From the NCBI GenBank assembly GCA_913041145.1, contig CAJWHE010000011.1, forward strand, positions 1 through 53,421: DNA of 53,421 nt, written 5' to 3'. Origin of the DNA: an uncultured Paracoccaceae bacterium. Lineage in GTDB: Bacteria; Pseudomonadota; Alphaproteobacteria; Rhodobacterales; Rhodobacteraceae. Shown here in pieces: positions 30,450 through 39,068 of this stretch (its first letter is position 1; every line of letters starts with the position of its first letter). The notes beneath the pieces are model-generated. The model did no database searches, had not been told where the DNA came from, and worked only from the letters and a program-made list of their open reading frames with translations. A program made the translations under genes and the position numbers.

Positions 30450-32110
30450 TGTCAGTTGAAAACTTAATTTACCTACCTCTCGGTGGAGCGGGGGAGGTTG
30501 GAATGAATATGTATCTCTACGGATATGGACCTAAGGGTTCTGAAAGATATATTTTAGTAGATGTTGGCATAGCTTTCCCAGATATGGAAACATCACCTGG
30601 AGTCAATTTAATTTTTCCTGATGTAGCCTGGCTTGCGGAAAGGAAAGATAGACTTGATGGAATTTTTATAACACACGCGCATGAAGATCATATTGGTGGC
30701 TTGGGGCATCTCTATGAACAATTAGGAGCTCCGATTTTTGCGCGAAAATTTACTGCACATATTGCACGTATGAAAATGGAAGAGCATCGACAAGATGTTG
30801 ACAAAATAACTGTAGTAAACTCAATGCCTGAACAGATAGCTGTTGGCGCTTTTAAAGTTGGTTTTTTACCTATTAGCCACTCTATTCCAGAGTCCTCCGC
30901 ATTAGTAATTGATACGCCATGCGGAAGGATTATTCATTCTGGTGACTTTAAATTAGACGAAACACCAGGTGTTGGCGACCCGTTTAATAGAAAGGACTGG
31001 TCGTCATTAGGGCCGGTAAAAGCATTAATATGTGACTCAACAAATGTGTTTAATCGACTTTCAGGTCGGTCTGAAGAAACCGTAAAAGCTCCTATTCAAA
31101 AACTAATTAGAAATTCACAGGGTTTAGTTGTCGCTACTACCTTTGCATCAAATATAGCAAGAGTAAGAACATTGGCGGAAGCAGGTGTCTCAGAAGGAAG
31201 GTCTGTGGTAGTATTAGGTAGAGCCATGCATAAAATGATTTCTGCTGGACATGAAACAGGAGTTCTAAAAGACTTTCCAAACACCATCAGTGCTGAAGAA
31301 GCTTTAGATGTTCCCAGACAAAATTTACTTTTAATAGTAACTGGTTCTCAAGGAGAAAGACGGGCGGCGTCTGCCCAGTTAAGTAATGGGAAGTTTAAAG
31401 GTTTTTCGTTAAAAGAGGGAGACGTTTTTCTCTTCTCGTCAAAAACTATACCGGGTAACGAGGTATCTGTTATCAGAATTATTAATAATTTAAGTGAGAT
31501 TGGTGTAGATGTTATTGATGATAGTATGGGTGATTACCATGTTTCAGGCCATGCTAATAGACCAGATCTGGAGGAAATGCATAGAATTGTAAAGCCAGAC
31601 TTTATTATCCCGATGCATGGAGAGCATAGAATGTTAAGAGAGCACTGTAAGTTGGCAACAGAAAATAACATTGATAGTATTCTTGCCACAAATGGTATGG
31701 TCATTTCTATATCAAACAATGGATTAAAAGTTGTTGATCATGTAGAAACAGGGAGAGTATATCAAGACGGTATTATACAAGTTGGGTCTCATGAAGGTGT
31801 TGTTAGAAATAGAATAAAAATGGCCTTAAATGGTCACGTAACAGTAGGTGTTCTAATTGATGAAAATGATGAACCTATGGAAGATGTTTGGTGTGAGCTA
31901 AGAGGTCTTCCTGAAAGAGGTATTTCTTTGAATGATTTAAGTAATGTAATCGAAGAGGATATTGAGAAAACACTACCCTTTTTGGATCAGAAGCTAATTA
32001 CTGAAGACAAGAAACTTGAAGAACAACTGACACGGTTGGTAAAAAGGGTTTGTTCTAATGAGATCGGAAAAAAGCCTGAGGTTACTATTCTTATTTCAAG
32101 ACTAGCTTAG
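30449..32110 (+). CDS. rnj: Ribonuclease J
   Basis: Metallo-beta-lactamase/beta-CASP nuclease with 5'-3' exonuclease and endonuclease activity in RNA decay and rRNA maturation. The zinc motif THAHEDHIGG supplies H76, H78, D80 and H81; later metal ligands include ISHSIPES and IHSGDFKLDE, and the beta-CASP part has the SGHANRPDLEEM and IPMHGEHRM segments. Length is 553 residues. It ends the nuo-birA-coaX-rnj unit. The 19 nt to the convergent helicase gene hold no clear stem-loop terminator. Confidence 0.95.
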   Translation: MSVENLIYLPLGGAGEVGMNMYLYGYGPKGSERYILVDVGIAFPDMETSPGVNLIFPDVAWLAERKDRLDGIFITHAHEDHIGGLGHLYEQLGAPIFARKFTAHIARMKMEEHRQDVDKITVVNSMPEQIAVGAFKVGFLPISHSIPESSALVIDTPCGRIIHSGDFKLDETPGVGDPFNRKDWSSLGPVKALICDSTNVFNRLSGRSEETVKAPIQKLIRNSQGLVVATTFASNIARVRTLAEAGVSEGRSVVVLGRAMHKMISAGHETGVLKDFPNTISAEEALDVPRQNLLLIVTGSQGERRAASAQLSNGKFKGFSLKEGDVFLFSSKTIPGNEVSVIRIINNLSEIGVDVIDDSMGDYHVSGHANRPDLEEMHRIVKPDFIIPMHGEHRMLREHCKLATENNIDSILATNGMVISISNNGLKVVDHVETGRVYQDGIIQVGSHEGVVRNRIKMALNGHVTVGVLIDENDEPMEDVWCELRGLPERGISLNDLSNVIEEDIEKTLPFLDQKLITEDKKLEEQLTRLVKRVCSNEIGKKPEVTILISRLA

Positions 32111-32129
32111 TCCGTTTATTGAACATCTA

Positions 32130-33500
32130 CTATTTTTGACGCTCTTCAAAGCTTTGAGTTATAAAGTTTGGCATTCCAGAAGGATCTGTTAAAACCTCCT
32201 CTTTTTTAACAATAGGTCCAGTTTTTAAAGGTTTAATCGGGGGGTGACTTGACTCTAAATTAGTGCGTTTTTTAATATTTTCTTTTGGAATAACTTTTGC
32301 TTCAACTTTTTTTACGTTTGACTCTTTAGATGTGTTAACCTTTTCTGATTTATTATTAACCAATGTTTGTAGGGGAATATTAATTCCGATCAGTGAATTA
32401 ATAGCATCTATAAATTTTTCATCCTTCGATGTGCTTATAGTTATTGCCTTTCCTGACCTTCCAGCTCTTCCTGTTCTGCCTATTCGGTGAATATAATCCT
32501 CAGCATTTATTGGTACATCAAAATTAAATACATGAGAAACACTAGAAATATCTAGGCCGCGTGCTGCTACGTCAGAAGCCACCAAAAGCCTGATATGGCC
32601 TTCACGAAAGCCATCGAGTGTTTTCGTTCTATGTGACTGCTCTAAGTCTCCATGAATAGCTTCTGCTATGTAGCCATGCTTTTTTAGGGACTTTGCAACT
32701 ATATCGACATCTACTTTGCGGTTACAAAAAATTAACGCATTTGTAAGACTTGATCCTTCTTGATCAATAAGCGTCCTAAGTAAATTTCGTTTTGCCTTTA
32801 TTTGCTGATCTTTTCCTACGGTAGCTATTCTAAAAAGCTGTTGAATAATAGTTTCTGAGGCTGTTGCTTGTCGCGCAACTTCGATACGAGCCGGGTTAGA
32901 TAAAAATGTGTTAGTTATACGCTCAATCTCAGGGGCCATGGTTGCAGAAAAAAACAGAGTCTGTCGAGTAAATGGTGTAAGCTTAAAAATGCGTTCTATA
33001 TCTGGTATAAAACCCATGTCTAACATCCTATCAGCTTCATCAACTACCATTATTTGAACGCCGGTTAATAACAATTTCCCTCTTTCAAAATGATCTAACA
33101 GTCGACCTGGCGTTGCAATTAATACGTCAACACCTCTATCAATTAGCTGATCTTGCTCCTTAAATGAAACCCCACCGATTAATAAAGCCTTAGTTAGTTT
33201 AGTATATTTAGAATAGGTATCAAAGTTTTCGGCTACTTGGGCTGCTAGTTCTCGTGTTGGTGCCAATACAAGAGAGCGAGGCATTCTCGCTCTAGCTCTA
33301 CCCCGATTTAACAAAGTAATCATTGGTAAAGTAAAACTTGCTGTCTTGCCTGTACCGGTCTGTGCAATGCCAAGTATATCCCTGCCTTCACAAGCCGGTG
33401 GTATAGCTCCCATTTGTATTGGTGTTGGAGTTGTATAACCAGCCTCTTCGACAGCTTTTAGTACTTTTGGATGGAGTTTTAGCTCTGAAAATTTTTTCAT
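32130..33500 (-). CDS. rhlE: DEAD-box RNA helicase, RhlE type
   Basis: ATP-dependent RNA helicase of 456 residues. The Q motif GYTTPTPIQ is at 21-29, Walker A AQTGTGKT at 46-53, DEAD at 154-157, SAT in the FFSATMAPE segment, and motif VI HRIGRTGRAGR. A basic, low-complexity tail of about 80 residues follows the helicase core. RhlE-type enzymes remodel RNA in ribosome assembly and with RNase E. The gene follows prfC on the same strand after a 144-nt untranslated stretch with two hairpins, described separately. The ribosome site AGGA lies four bases before the ATG. Confidence 0.93.
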   Translation of the reverse strand: MKKFSELKLHPKVLKAVEEAGYTTPTPIQMGAIPPACEGRDILGIAQTGTGKTASFTLPMITLLNRGRARARMPRSLVLAPTRELAAQVAENFDTYSKYTKLTKALLIGGVSFKEQDQLIDRGVDVLIATPGRLLDHFERGKLLLTGVQIMVVDEADRMLDMGFIPDIERIFKLTPFTRQTLFFSATMAPEIERITNTFLSNPARIEVARQATASETIIQQLFRIATVGKDQQIKAKRNLLRTLIDQEGSSLTNALIFCNRKVDVDIVAKSLKKHGYIAEAIHGDLEQSHRTKTLDGFREGHIRLLVASDVAARGLDISSVSHVFNFDVPINAEDYIHRIGRTGRAGRSGKAITISTSKDEKFIDAINSLIGINIPLQTLVNNKSEKVNTSKESNVKKVEAKVIPKENIKKRTNLESSHPPIKPLKTGPIVKKEEVLTDPSGMPNFITQSFEERQK

Positions 33501-33504
33501 ATAG

Positions 33505-33533
33505 TCCTGAGATTAGCGATTTATTATCGCAGG
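33505..33533 (-). promoter_or_regulatory. Leader stem-loop that can cover the helicase ribosome binding site
   Basis: On the minus strand, reading to the ATG, CCT-GCGAT-AATAA-ATCGC-TAATCTC-AGG-A can form a 5-bp hairpin (GCGAT/ATCGC at 33530-33526 and 33520-33516). An outer CCT/AGG pairing uses the AGG of the Shine-Dalgarno AGGA (33508-33505). The structure would mask the ribosome site when folded. This is a by-eye fold without an energy calculation. Confidence 0.4.
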
Positions 33534-33540
33534 TATTTGA

Positions 33541-33568
33541 GACGCAATAAGCAACGCGTCCTTGCGTC
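33541..33568 (-). promoter_or_regulatory. Upstream leader hairpin before the RhlE helicase
   Basis: Perfect 7-bp inverted repeat GACGCAA/TTGCGTC with a 14-nt loop, about 41 nt before the helicase ATG. It is noticeably GC-richer than other intergenic DNA in the window. It could act as a 5' stabiliser, a processing site or an autoregulatory RNA element; it is not followed by a T-run, so not an obvious terminator of prfC. Confidence 0.4.
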
Positions 33569-33644
33569 GGATCGAAGACGAACTCTTCTAACGAAAACCA
33601 GATACTGTATCTTAAGCAATTGGTCAATCTATTGAATAAATAAA

Positions 33645-35252
33645 CTAAATCATCAACTCCTTCGTTTTATTTAGTTTTATTTCTGGGAAGTCTCTTTCAA
33701 CTCGATCTATATCCCATTGAATCCTGGTTAAATAAACTAAGTCGCCATCATTATCACGACCAGTTTGACTTGGGTTATTACCAACAAATTTTTCTACAAG
33801 AGTTTTTGGACCAGAAACCCAACGTGCTGATGTAAATTGAGAGGCTTCGAATTTAACAGGTAATCCATATTCAAGTTCAATTCTACTTGCAAGTACTTCA
33901 AACTGCAAAGCTCCGACAACCCCCACTATGAACCCAGACCCAATGCTAGGTTTAAATACCTTGGCTGCACCTTCTTCAGAAAATTGGGTTAACGCTTTCT
34001 CTAAGTGTTTAGCTTTCAGAGGATCGCCCGCTCGACATGTTTGTAATAATTCTGGAGCAAATGATGGAATTCCTGTCACTTTAAGTACTTCACCTTCAGT
34101 CAAAGTATCACCGATACGAAGTTGTCCGTGGTTAGGAATGCCGATTATGTCACCTGCCCAGGCTTCGTCAGCTATTTCACGATCATTTGCTAAAAATAGA
34201 ACAGGGTTAGATATCGTCATAGGTTTTTTTGAACGCACCTGTGTGAGTTTCATACCTCTTTTAAAATGCCCTGATGAGACTCTAACAAAAGCTACTCTGT
34301 CACGATGCTTTGGGTCCATATTTGCTTGAACTTTGAAAACGAAACCGGTTACTTTTTCATCTTCAGGTTGAATCGTCCGGGTGAGTGTCTTTTGGCTTTG
34401 TGGTTTTGGAGCGTATTTTGCAATGCCGTTCATCAGTTCTTGAACACCAAAAGAGTTAATAGCAGATCCAAACCATATAGGTGTCTGAGTGCCTTCTAAA
34501 AAAGCATGATGATCGAATCTAGGTAGTAGCTCGCAGGCAAACTCTAAGTCTTCCAGGAGCTTTATATATAGATCTTTTGGTATGTGATTCTTTAATATTG
34601 GATCATCTAGCCCTTGGATCTTTATACTCTGCGAGACTTTGTTTCGATCCTTCCGGCTCATTAACTCTAAAGTGTTATTCAGCAAATCATAGCAACCAAT
34701 AAAATCCTTTCCTGTGCCAATAGGCCAGCTCGCAGGAGAAACGTCAATTGCAAGGTTCTCTTGAATTTCGTCGATAATCTCAAAAATATCCCTACTCTCT
34801 CGATCCATTTTATTACAGAAAGTGACAATTGGTAGATCTCTTAATCGACAAACCTCAAATAGTTTTCGAGTTTGGCTTTCGATACCTTTTGCTCCATCAA
34901 TAACCATTATGGCAGAATCAACTGCTGTTAATGTTCTATACGTATCTTCAGAAAAGTCTGAGTGCCCAGGTGTGTCAACTAAATTGAATCGGTTAGAATG
35001 GAAGTCAAATGACATTGCAGATGCCGAAACAGAAATTCCTCTATCTTGCTCCATTTTCATGAAATCTGATCTTGTTCGTCGTGAGTCTCCTTTAGCCCTA
35101 ACTTGACCTGCAAGCTGGATAGCACCTCCATAGAGTAAAAATTTTTCTGTTAAAGTTGTTTTACCTGCGTCAGGGTGACTTATTATTGCAAAAGTTCTCC
35201 TGCGATTTATCTCATTATGAGGCATTGAGTTTTTTGAAATTTTTTCGGACAT
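33645..35252 (-). CDS. prfC: Peptide chain release factor 3
   Basis: Translational GTPase that removes RF1/RF2 from the ribosome after peptide release. It has 535 residues from the ATG at 35252; a GTG two codons upstream is the alternative. GTPase motifs: SHPDAGKTTLTEKFLL (G1), VDTPGHSDFSEDTYRTL (G3) and CNKMDRESRD (G4), with the RF3-typical LMSRKDRNK region and C-terminal domain after residue about 390. It is divergent from the SDR gene across a 170-nt region and upstream of rhlE. Confidence 0.96.
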   Translation of the reverse strand: MSEKISKNSMPHNEINRRRTFAIISHPDAGKTTLTEKFLLYGGAIQLAGQVRAKGDSRRTRSDFMKMEQDRGISVSASAMSFDFHSNRFNLVDTPGHSDFSEDTYRTLTAVDSAIMVIDGAKGIESQTRKLFEVCRLRDLPIVTFCNKMDRESRDIFEIIDEIQENLAIDVSPASWPIGTGKDFIGCYDLLNNTLELMSRKDRNKVSQSIKIQGLDDPILKNHIPKDLYIKLLEDLEFACELLPRFDHHAFLEGTQTPIWFGSAINSFGVQELMNGIAKYAPKPQSQKTLTRTIQPEDEKVTGFVFKVQANMDPKHRDRVAFVRVSSGHFKRGMKLTQVRSKKPMTISNPVLFLANDREIADEAWAGDIIGIPNHGQLRIGDTLTEGEVLKVTGIPSFAPELLQTCRAGDPLKAKHLEKALTQFSEEGAAKVFKPSIGSGFIVGVVGALQFEVLASRIELEYGLPVKFEASQFTSARWVSGPKTLVEKFVGNNPSQTGRDNDGDLVYLTRIQWDIDRVERDFPEIKLNKTKELMI

Positions 35253-35424
35253 AACCACTCATATAAAGGCGAACTTACATTAGCGCAATCTATCCTATAC
35301 ATTCCTTTTTGTTTCCGAAATAATAATCACATTGTAAGATATATTAAATAATATTTTGGATTACTTAAGATTCAAGTTGTAAGTTTTTAAAGCTAATTAG
35401 AAAAATTAATTTGAGGTAGAATAA

Positions 35425-36204
35425 ATGGATTTAGGAATTTCTGGAAAACGAGCTTTAGTGTGTGCTTCAAGTAAGGGTTTGGGACTAGGGTGTGCCGAAG
35501 CCTTAGCAAGTGCAGGAGTTAACCTTATTATGAATGCTAGATCAGAAGTGGATTTAATGTATTCAGCTAATAGAATTATTGATACTTATGGTGTTGAAGT
35601 GGAAACAGTAGTGGCCGATATTACTTCTGATAACGAGCGTTCAATAATTTTAAATCAAATAAAAAATATAGATATACTAGTTACAAATGCTGGTGGACCA
35701 CCCCCCGGAACATGGGAAGATTGGAATAAAGAAGACTTTGTTTTAGCTTTAGAGGCAAATATGTTGACGCCAATTTCCTTAATGAAACATTATTTGCCAG
35801 GCATGATGGAGCAGGGTTGGGGGCGTGTTGTCAACATAACTAGCCAATCGGTAAAAGCCCCAATTGCTACTCTTGGGTTATCTAATTCTGCTAGAGCGGG
35901 CCTTACTGGTTATGTTGCTGGAACTTCTCGTCAAGTAGCATATTCTGGAGTGACTATAAATAACCTCTTGCCAGGCAGTCACGCAACTGATCGTATTAAA
36001 AACCTGCTTAACAGTTCTTCACAAAAGCAAGGAGTAAGTGTTGAAGATCTAAGGAAAGAGCTGGAGGCTAGTATTCCAGCTAAGCGATTGGGAACTCATA
36101 CAGAGTTTGGTGAGGTTTGCGCTTTCTTATGCTCTAAACATGCGGGATTTATAATTGGACAGAATATATTAGTGGATGGAGGTGCGGTAAATGTCACCTT
36201 ATAA
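35425..36204 (+). CDS. SDR-family oxidoreductase with altered catalytic residues
   Basis: Rossmann-fold short-chain dehydrogenase/reductase of 259 residues, resembling 3-oxoacyl-ACP reductases. The nucleotide loop CASSKGLGLG (13-22) and the NAGG segment (88-91) are clear. The catalytic segment is not standard: from the conserved Ser140, the canonical S-x12-Y-x3-K pattern reads S-x12-S-x3-R, with Ser153 in the Tyr position and Arg157 in the Lys position. C-terminal GQNILVDGGAV is normal for the family. A subgroup of SDRs with this L-S-N-x-x-R-A-G-L-T-G wording exists, so this is a lineage property, not a sequencing error; its reaction is not known to me. TGAGGTAG precedes the ATG. Confidence 0.88.
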   Translation: MDLGISGKRALVCASSKGLGLGCAEALASAGVNLIMNARSEVDLMYSANRIIDTYGVEVETVVADITSDNERSIILNQIKNIDILVTNAGGPPPGTWEDWNKEDFVLALEANMLTPISLMKHYLPGMMEQGWGRVVNITSQSVKAPIATLGLSNSARAGLTGYVAGTSRQVAYSGVTINNLLPGSHATDRIKNLLNSSSQKQGVSVEDLRKELEASIPAKRLGTHTEFGEVCAFLCSKHAGFIIGQNILVDGGAVNVTL

Positions 36205-36336
36205 CAAGTAATGAATTTATATTATTAGTAATTTAATCAGTCTTGATTTAAGGCTTAGAGTTGCTACATAGCTGGCAAGAATACTAATGTTTAATACTTT
36301 CTAGAGTGTTTTGATTAAAAAAGAGAAATAAAAAGT

Positions 36337-37419
36337 TTGATTCCACGTTTAGAAATAAGTCGACTTTCGAAGTCATTTGCTAAGGTAAAGGTTGTTGATG
36401 ATATATCGTTCAGTATAGCGCCTGGTCAGGTAACTTGTTTATTGGGTCCCTCCGGTTGTGGTAAATCTACGACTTTAAGGATGATAGCTGGTGTTGAAGA
36501 TACTGATGGGGGAGTGGTTACTATAGATGGGCGTACCGTCGCAAATGATCAATTTAATGATCCTCCAGAAAGCAGATCAATTGGTTTAATCTTTCAAGAT
36601 TTTGCTCTCTTTCCGCATCTAAATGTTTTTGAGAATGTGTCTTTTGGGCTTGAAAGTAAATGTAAGAATAAAGATAGGCGCACAAATGAACTTCTTGAAC
36701 GCGTTGGTTTGCAGAATTTTGCCTTGAAATACCCTCATCAATTATCAGGAGGGGAACAGCAGCGTGTCGCACTTATCCGAGCCTTGGCACCCAAACCAAA
36801 AATAATGCTTATGGATGAGCCTTTTTCGGGATTAGATGACAGGTTAAGAGATGGCATTAGAGACGAAACTCTATCTGTACTTAAAGAAGAGGGTACGGCA
36901 GTTCTCCTGGTAACTCACGATCCGTATGAAGCTATGTGTATGGCTGATGAAATAGCTTTAATGAGAAAAGGAAAAATAGTTCAAAAAGGAAGTCCTTACA
37001 ATATTTATAATTCTCCAATTGATATAGATTCTGCAGCTTTTTTTTCAGAAATCAATGTAATAAAGGGATACTCAAAAGGATCTTTGACCGATACACCTTT
37101 TGGACGATTTCTTACACCTGGCCTGTTGGATGGTACGCAAGTAGATATAGTCATTCGCCCTCAACATTTACGGATAGACTTTGATCGCAATGGGAGAGGA
37201 CCGAATCCAACTAAGGAAGAGGGAGTTCCGTCGAAAGCGGTGGTGGAGTCGTCACGTTTTGTAGGTCGAGAGAGTTTAATAGAGTTTAAAATGAATTCTG
37301 ATAATTCAATTTTAAAAGCCAGCGTCCCAGCAGTTTTTTTACCAAAACCAGGAACTATTTTATGGCTTACCATGCGTCGAGATAGATGTTTTGTATTTCC
37401 AGTAAAGAAACCATCTTAG
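36337..37419 (+). CDS. ABC transporter ATP-binding protein (FbpC/PotA-like), without its permease
   Basis: Import-type ABC ATPase of 360 residues. Walker A GPSGCGKS is at 37-44, Q-loop Q87, signature LSGGEQ at 136-141, Walker B MDE with D160 and E161, and switch His194. A TOBE-like C-terminal regulatory region (about 240-355) is present. Closest in wording to ferric-iron or polyamine systems, but substrate cannot be fixed because no permease or binding-protein gene adjoins it. The start is TTG at 36337, the only plausible start before Walker A, with AAGAGA about ten bases upstream. Its stop overlaps the convergent tpiA stop by 4 nt. Confidence 0.9.
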   Translation: MIPRLEISRLSKSFAKVKVVDDISFSIAPGQVTCLLGPSGCGKSTTLRMIAGVEDTDGGVVTIDGRTVANDQFNDPPESRSIGLIFQDFALFPHLNVFENVSFGLESKCKNKDRRTNELLERVGLQNFALKYPHQLSGGEQQRVALIRALAPKPKIMLMDEPFSGLDDRLRDGIRDETLSVLKEEGTAVLLVTHDPYEAMCMADEIALMRKGKIVQKGSPYNIYNSPIDIDSAAFFSEINVIKGYSKGSLTDTPFGRFLTPGLLDGTQVDIVIRPQHLRIDFDRNGRGPNPTKEEGVPSKAVVESSRFVGRESLIEFKMNSDNSILKASVPAVFLPKPGTILWLTMRRDRCFVFPVKKPS

Positions 37420-38177
37420 TTTAAACTATTTTGCATAATCATAATTAACTCAAGAAAGTCAGTGGCTTTAAGTGATGCCCCTCCTATCAAACCACCGTCG
37501 ACATTAATTAATGAAAATATTTTTAAGGCATTATTTTTATTTACTGACCCCCCATAGATTATACGGCAATGATTAGTAGCATGCTCACCAAAGCGTTCAG
37601 ATATGTGGTTTTTGATAAATGAATGAACTTTTTCTATTTCTTCAGGCGACGGAGTTTTGTTGGAACCTATAGCCCACACCGGTTCATAAGCAATTACTAG
37701 ATTATCACATATAATTTTTGAATTTAACGATACCTTTAATTGCCTTTCTATAACACTTAATGTTTGATTGTTTTCGTAAGATTTTAGATGTTCACCAACA
37801 CATATAATTGGGGTTAGACCTTGTTTGACTGCTTCGAGTGCTTTTAATCGAACGAGGGTGCTAGTTTCTTTATAAACTGTACGACGCTCAGAGTGACCTA
37901 AAATGACATAATTCGCTCCAGCATCCTTAAGCATAGCTGCTGAAATTTCTCCAGTGTATGCTCCACTCTCGACTTGATGACAGTTTTGACCAGAAAGTAG
38001 TAAATTTTTTGGAGTATTAAGACCTTTAAGTTCGTAAAGTAACGTTGCCGGAGGGGCGATTACTATATCGATTTCTTGTTGGGGAATTTTTTTAAATAAT
38101 AGATCAATATCTACCAGGTCTTTAGATCGACCATTCATCTTCCAGTTGCCTATTATTATTTTACGACGTGCTTCCAC
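37416..38177 (-). CDS. tpiA: Triosephosphate isomerase
   Basis: Interconverts dihydroxyacetone phosphate and glyceraldehyde-3-phosphate in glycolysis and gluconeogenesis. TIM barrel of 253 residues with the substrate-binding GNWKMNG (K13), electrophile His in ILGHSERR, catalytic Glu in AYEPVWAIG and the phosphate-binding YGGSV and GGASL loops. The start is GTG at 38177 with AGAGG about six bases upstream. It is the last gene of sufT-erpA-tpiA on the minus strand. Confidence 0.97.
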   Translation of the reverse strand: MEARRKIIIGNWKMNGRSKDLVDIDLLFKKIPQQEIDIVIAPPATLLYELKGLNTPKNLLLSGQNCHQVESGAYTGEISAAMLKDAGANYVILGHSERRTVYKETSTLVRLKALEAVKQGLTPIICVGEHLKSYENNQTLSVIERQLKVSLNSKIICDNLVIAYEPVWAIGSNKTPSPEEIEKVHSFIKNHISERFGEHATNHCRIIYGGSVNKNNALKIFSLINVDGGLIGGASLKATDFLELIMIMQNSLN

Positions 38178-38241
38178 TGCTGACCTCTAACTATGAAAAA
38201 TATTATTAGTAAAATAAATAAGTCTATTTTCTTAATTTTTA

Positions 38242-38595
38242 CTAAACTGTCATATCTTCAAATTTAATAGATTCTCCACAACCGCAAGCTTCTGTAACAT
38301 TTGGATTATTAAATTTAAAACCGCTTTCTAAAAGGTCAGTTTTATAATCAATCTCTGTCCCGAACAAAAACATTTGTGCCATTGGAGCAATCATCACTCT
38401 TGCTTCGCCATCTTCTATTACAAGATCATTAGGATCAGCAAACTTTACAGATTTCATTGTGTACTCCATTCCTGCACAGCCACCTTTTTTTATACCAATT
38501 TGAAGCCCATAGTCATCATTTTTTTTCATCAGCTTCTTAATCTGCTCAATTGCCATGGGTGTCAGTACAACAGGGTTTTTTACGTTCTCTACCAT
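38242..38595 (-). CDS. erpA: A-type Fe-S cluster carrier (ErpA/IscA/SufA family)
   Basis: HesB/IscA-fold protein of 117 residues with the three ligand Cys residues: one in KKGGCAGMEY and two in the C-terminal CGCGES motif. It receives clusters from the SUF/ISC scaffold and delivers them to target enzymes. Whether it is the ErpA or SufA type cannot be settled from sequence alone. The ATG overlaps the upstream sufT stop by one base (TGATG), so both are translated together. The many Fe-S subunits of Complex I in this window are probable clients. Confidence 0.9.
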   Translation of the reverse strand: MVENVKNPVVLTPMAIEQIKKLMKKNDDYGLQIGIKKGGCAGMEYTMKSVKFADPNDLVIEDGEARVMIAPMAQMFLFGTEIDYKTDLLESGFKFNNPNVTEACGCGESIKFEDMTV

Positions 38596-38957
38596 CACAT
38601 AAAACCTAACTCTAGTTTTGCCTCATCACTCATCATTTCCATACCCCAAGGTGGTTCCCAAATTAGTTCTACGTTGACGTCTTTGACACCAGGGACTGAT
38701 TCTACTGCGGTAGCTACCCATCCGGGCATTTCCCCTGCAACTGGGCAACCTGGAGCAGTAAGAGACATTAGTACCTTTACGGTACTTTCTTCGTCAATTT
38801 CGATAGTATAAATGAGCCCTAAATCATATATATTGACTGGTATTTCTGGATCAAAAACAGAACGACAAGCTTCTACAATGCTTTCATGAAGCGGATGATC
38901 AGTAGAAGAAGGAATTATTAATGGTTCTCCTTCGAGATGGTCTGTTCTATTATTCAT
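38595..38957 (-). CDS. sufT: SUF-system maturation protein, MIP18/DUF59 family
   Basis: A 120-residue MIP18-family protein with the V-F-D-P-E-I-P-V-N-I-Y-D-L-G-L-I-Y core and the conserved Cys in the TAPGCPVAGEMP segment. SufT-like proteins help mature Fe-S enzymes when demand is high. It is read into erpA with a one-base stop/start overlap. The first 30 residues are variable. No other suf genes are in the window. Confidence 0.9.
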   Translation of the reverse strand: MNNRTDHLEGEPLIIPSSTDHPLHESIVEACRSVFDPEIPVNIYDLGLIYTIEIDEESTVKVLMSLTAPGCPVAGEMPGWVATAVESVPGVKDVNVELIWEPPWGMEMMSDEAKLELGFM

Positions 38958-39014
38958 TTATGACTAGCCTAATATTTTTTATTTATTAACTATATAAGTC
39001 AGCGCGAACCATAC

Positions 39015-39060
39015 GTCTAGAGGTAACAGCCCTTTCCCTTGGTCTCGACTTACTCTAGAT
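39015..39060 (+). promoter_or_regulatory. Inverted repeat in the tgt leader
   Basis: TCTAGAG (39016-39022) and CTCTAGA (39053-39059) form a perfect 7-bp stem, extendable by one G-T pair, around a 30-nt loop. The element ends eight bases before the tgt ATG and could therefore affect its translation. The loop includes a tRNA-Glu-like string, described under findings. Purpose unknown. Confidence 0.35.
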
Positions 39061-39068
39061 CTCATAAT

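Noticed and set aside
33928-34329. Long open frame antisense to prfC
   Set aside because: It mirrors the codon structure of a well-conserved gene and has no recognisable protein features.
39001-39068. preQ1 riboswitch before tgt
   Set aside because: The A-rich tail and short pseudoknot pattern of preQ1-I are missing.
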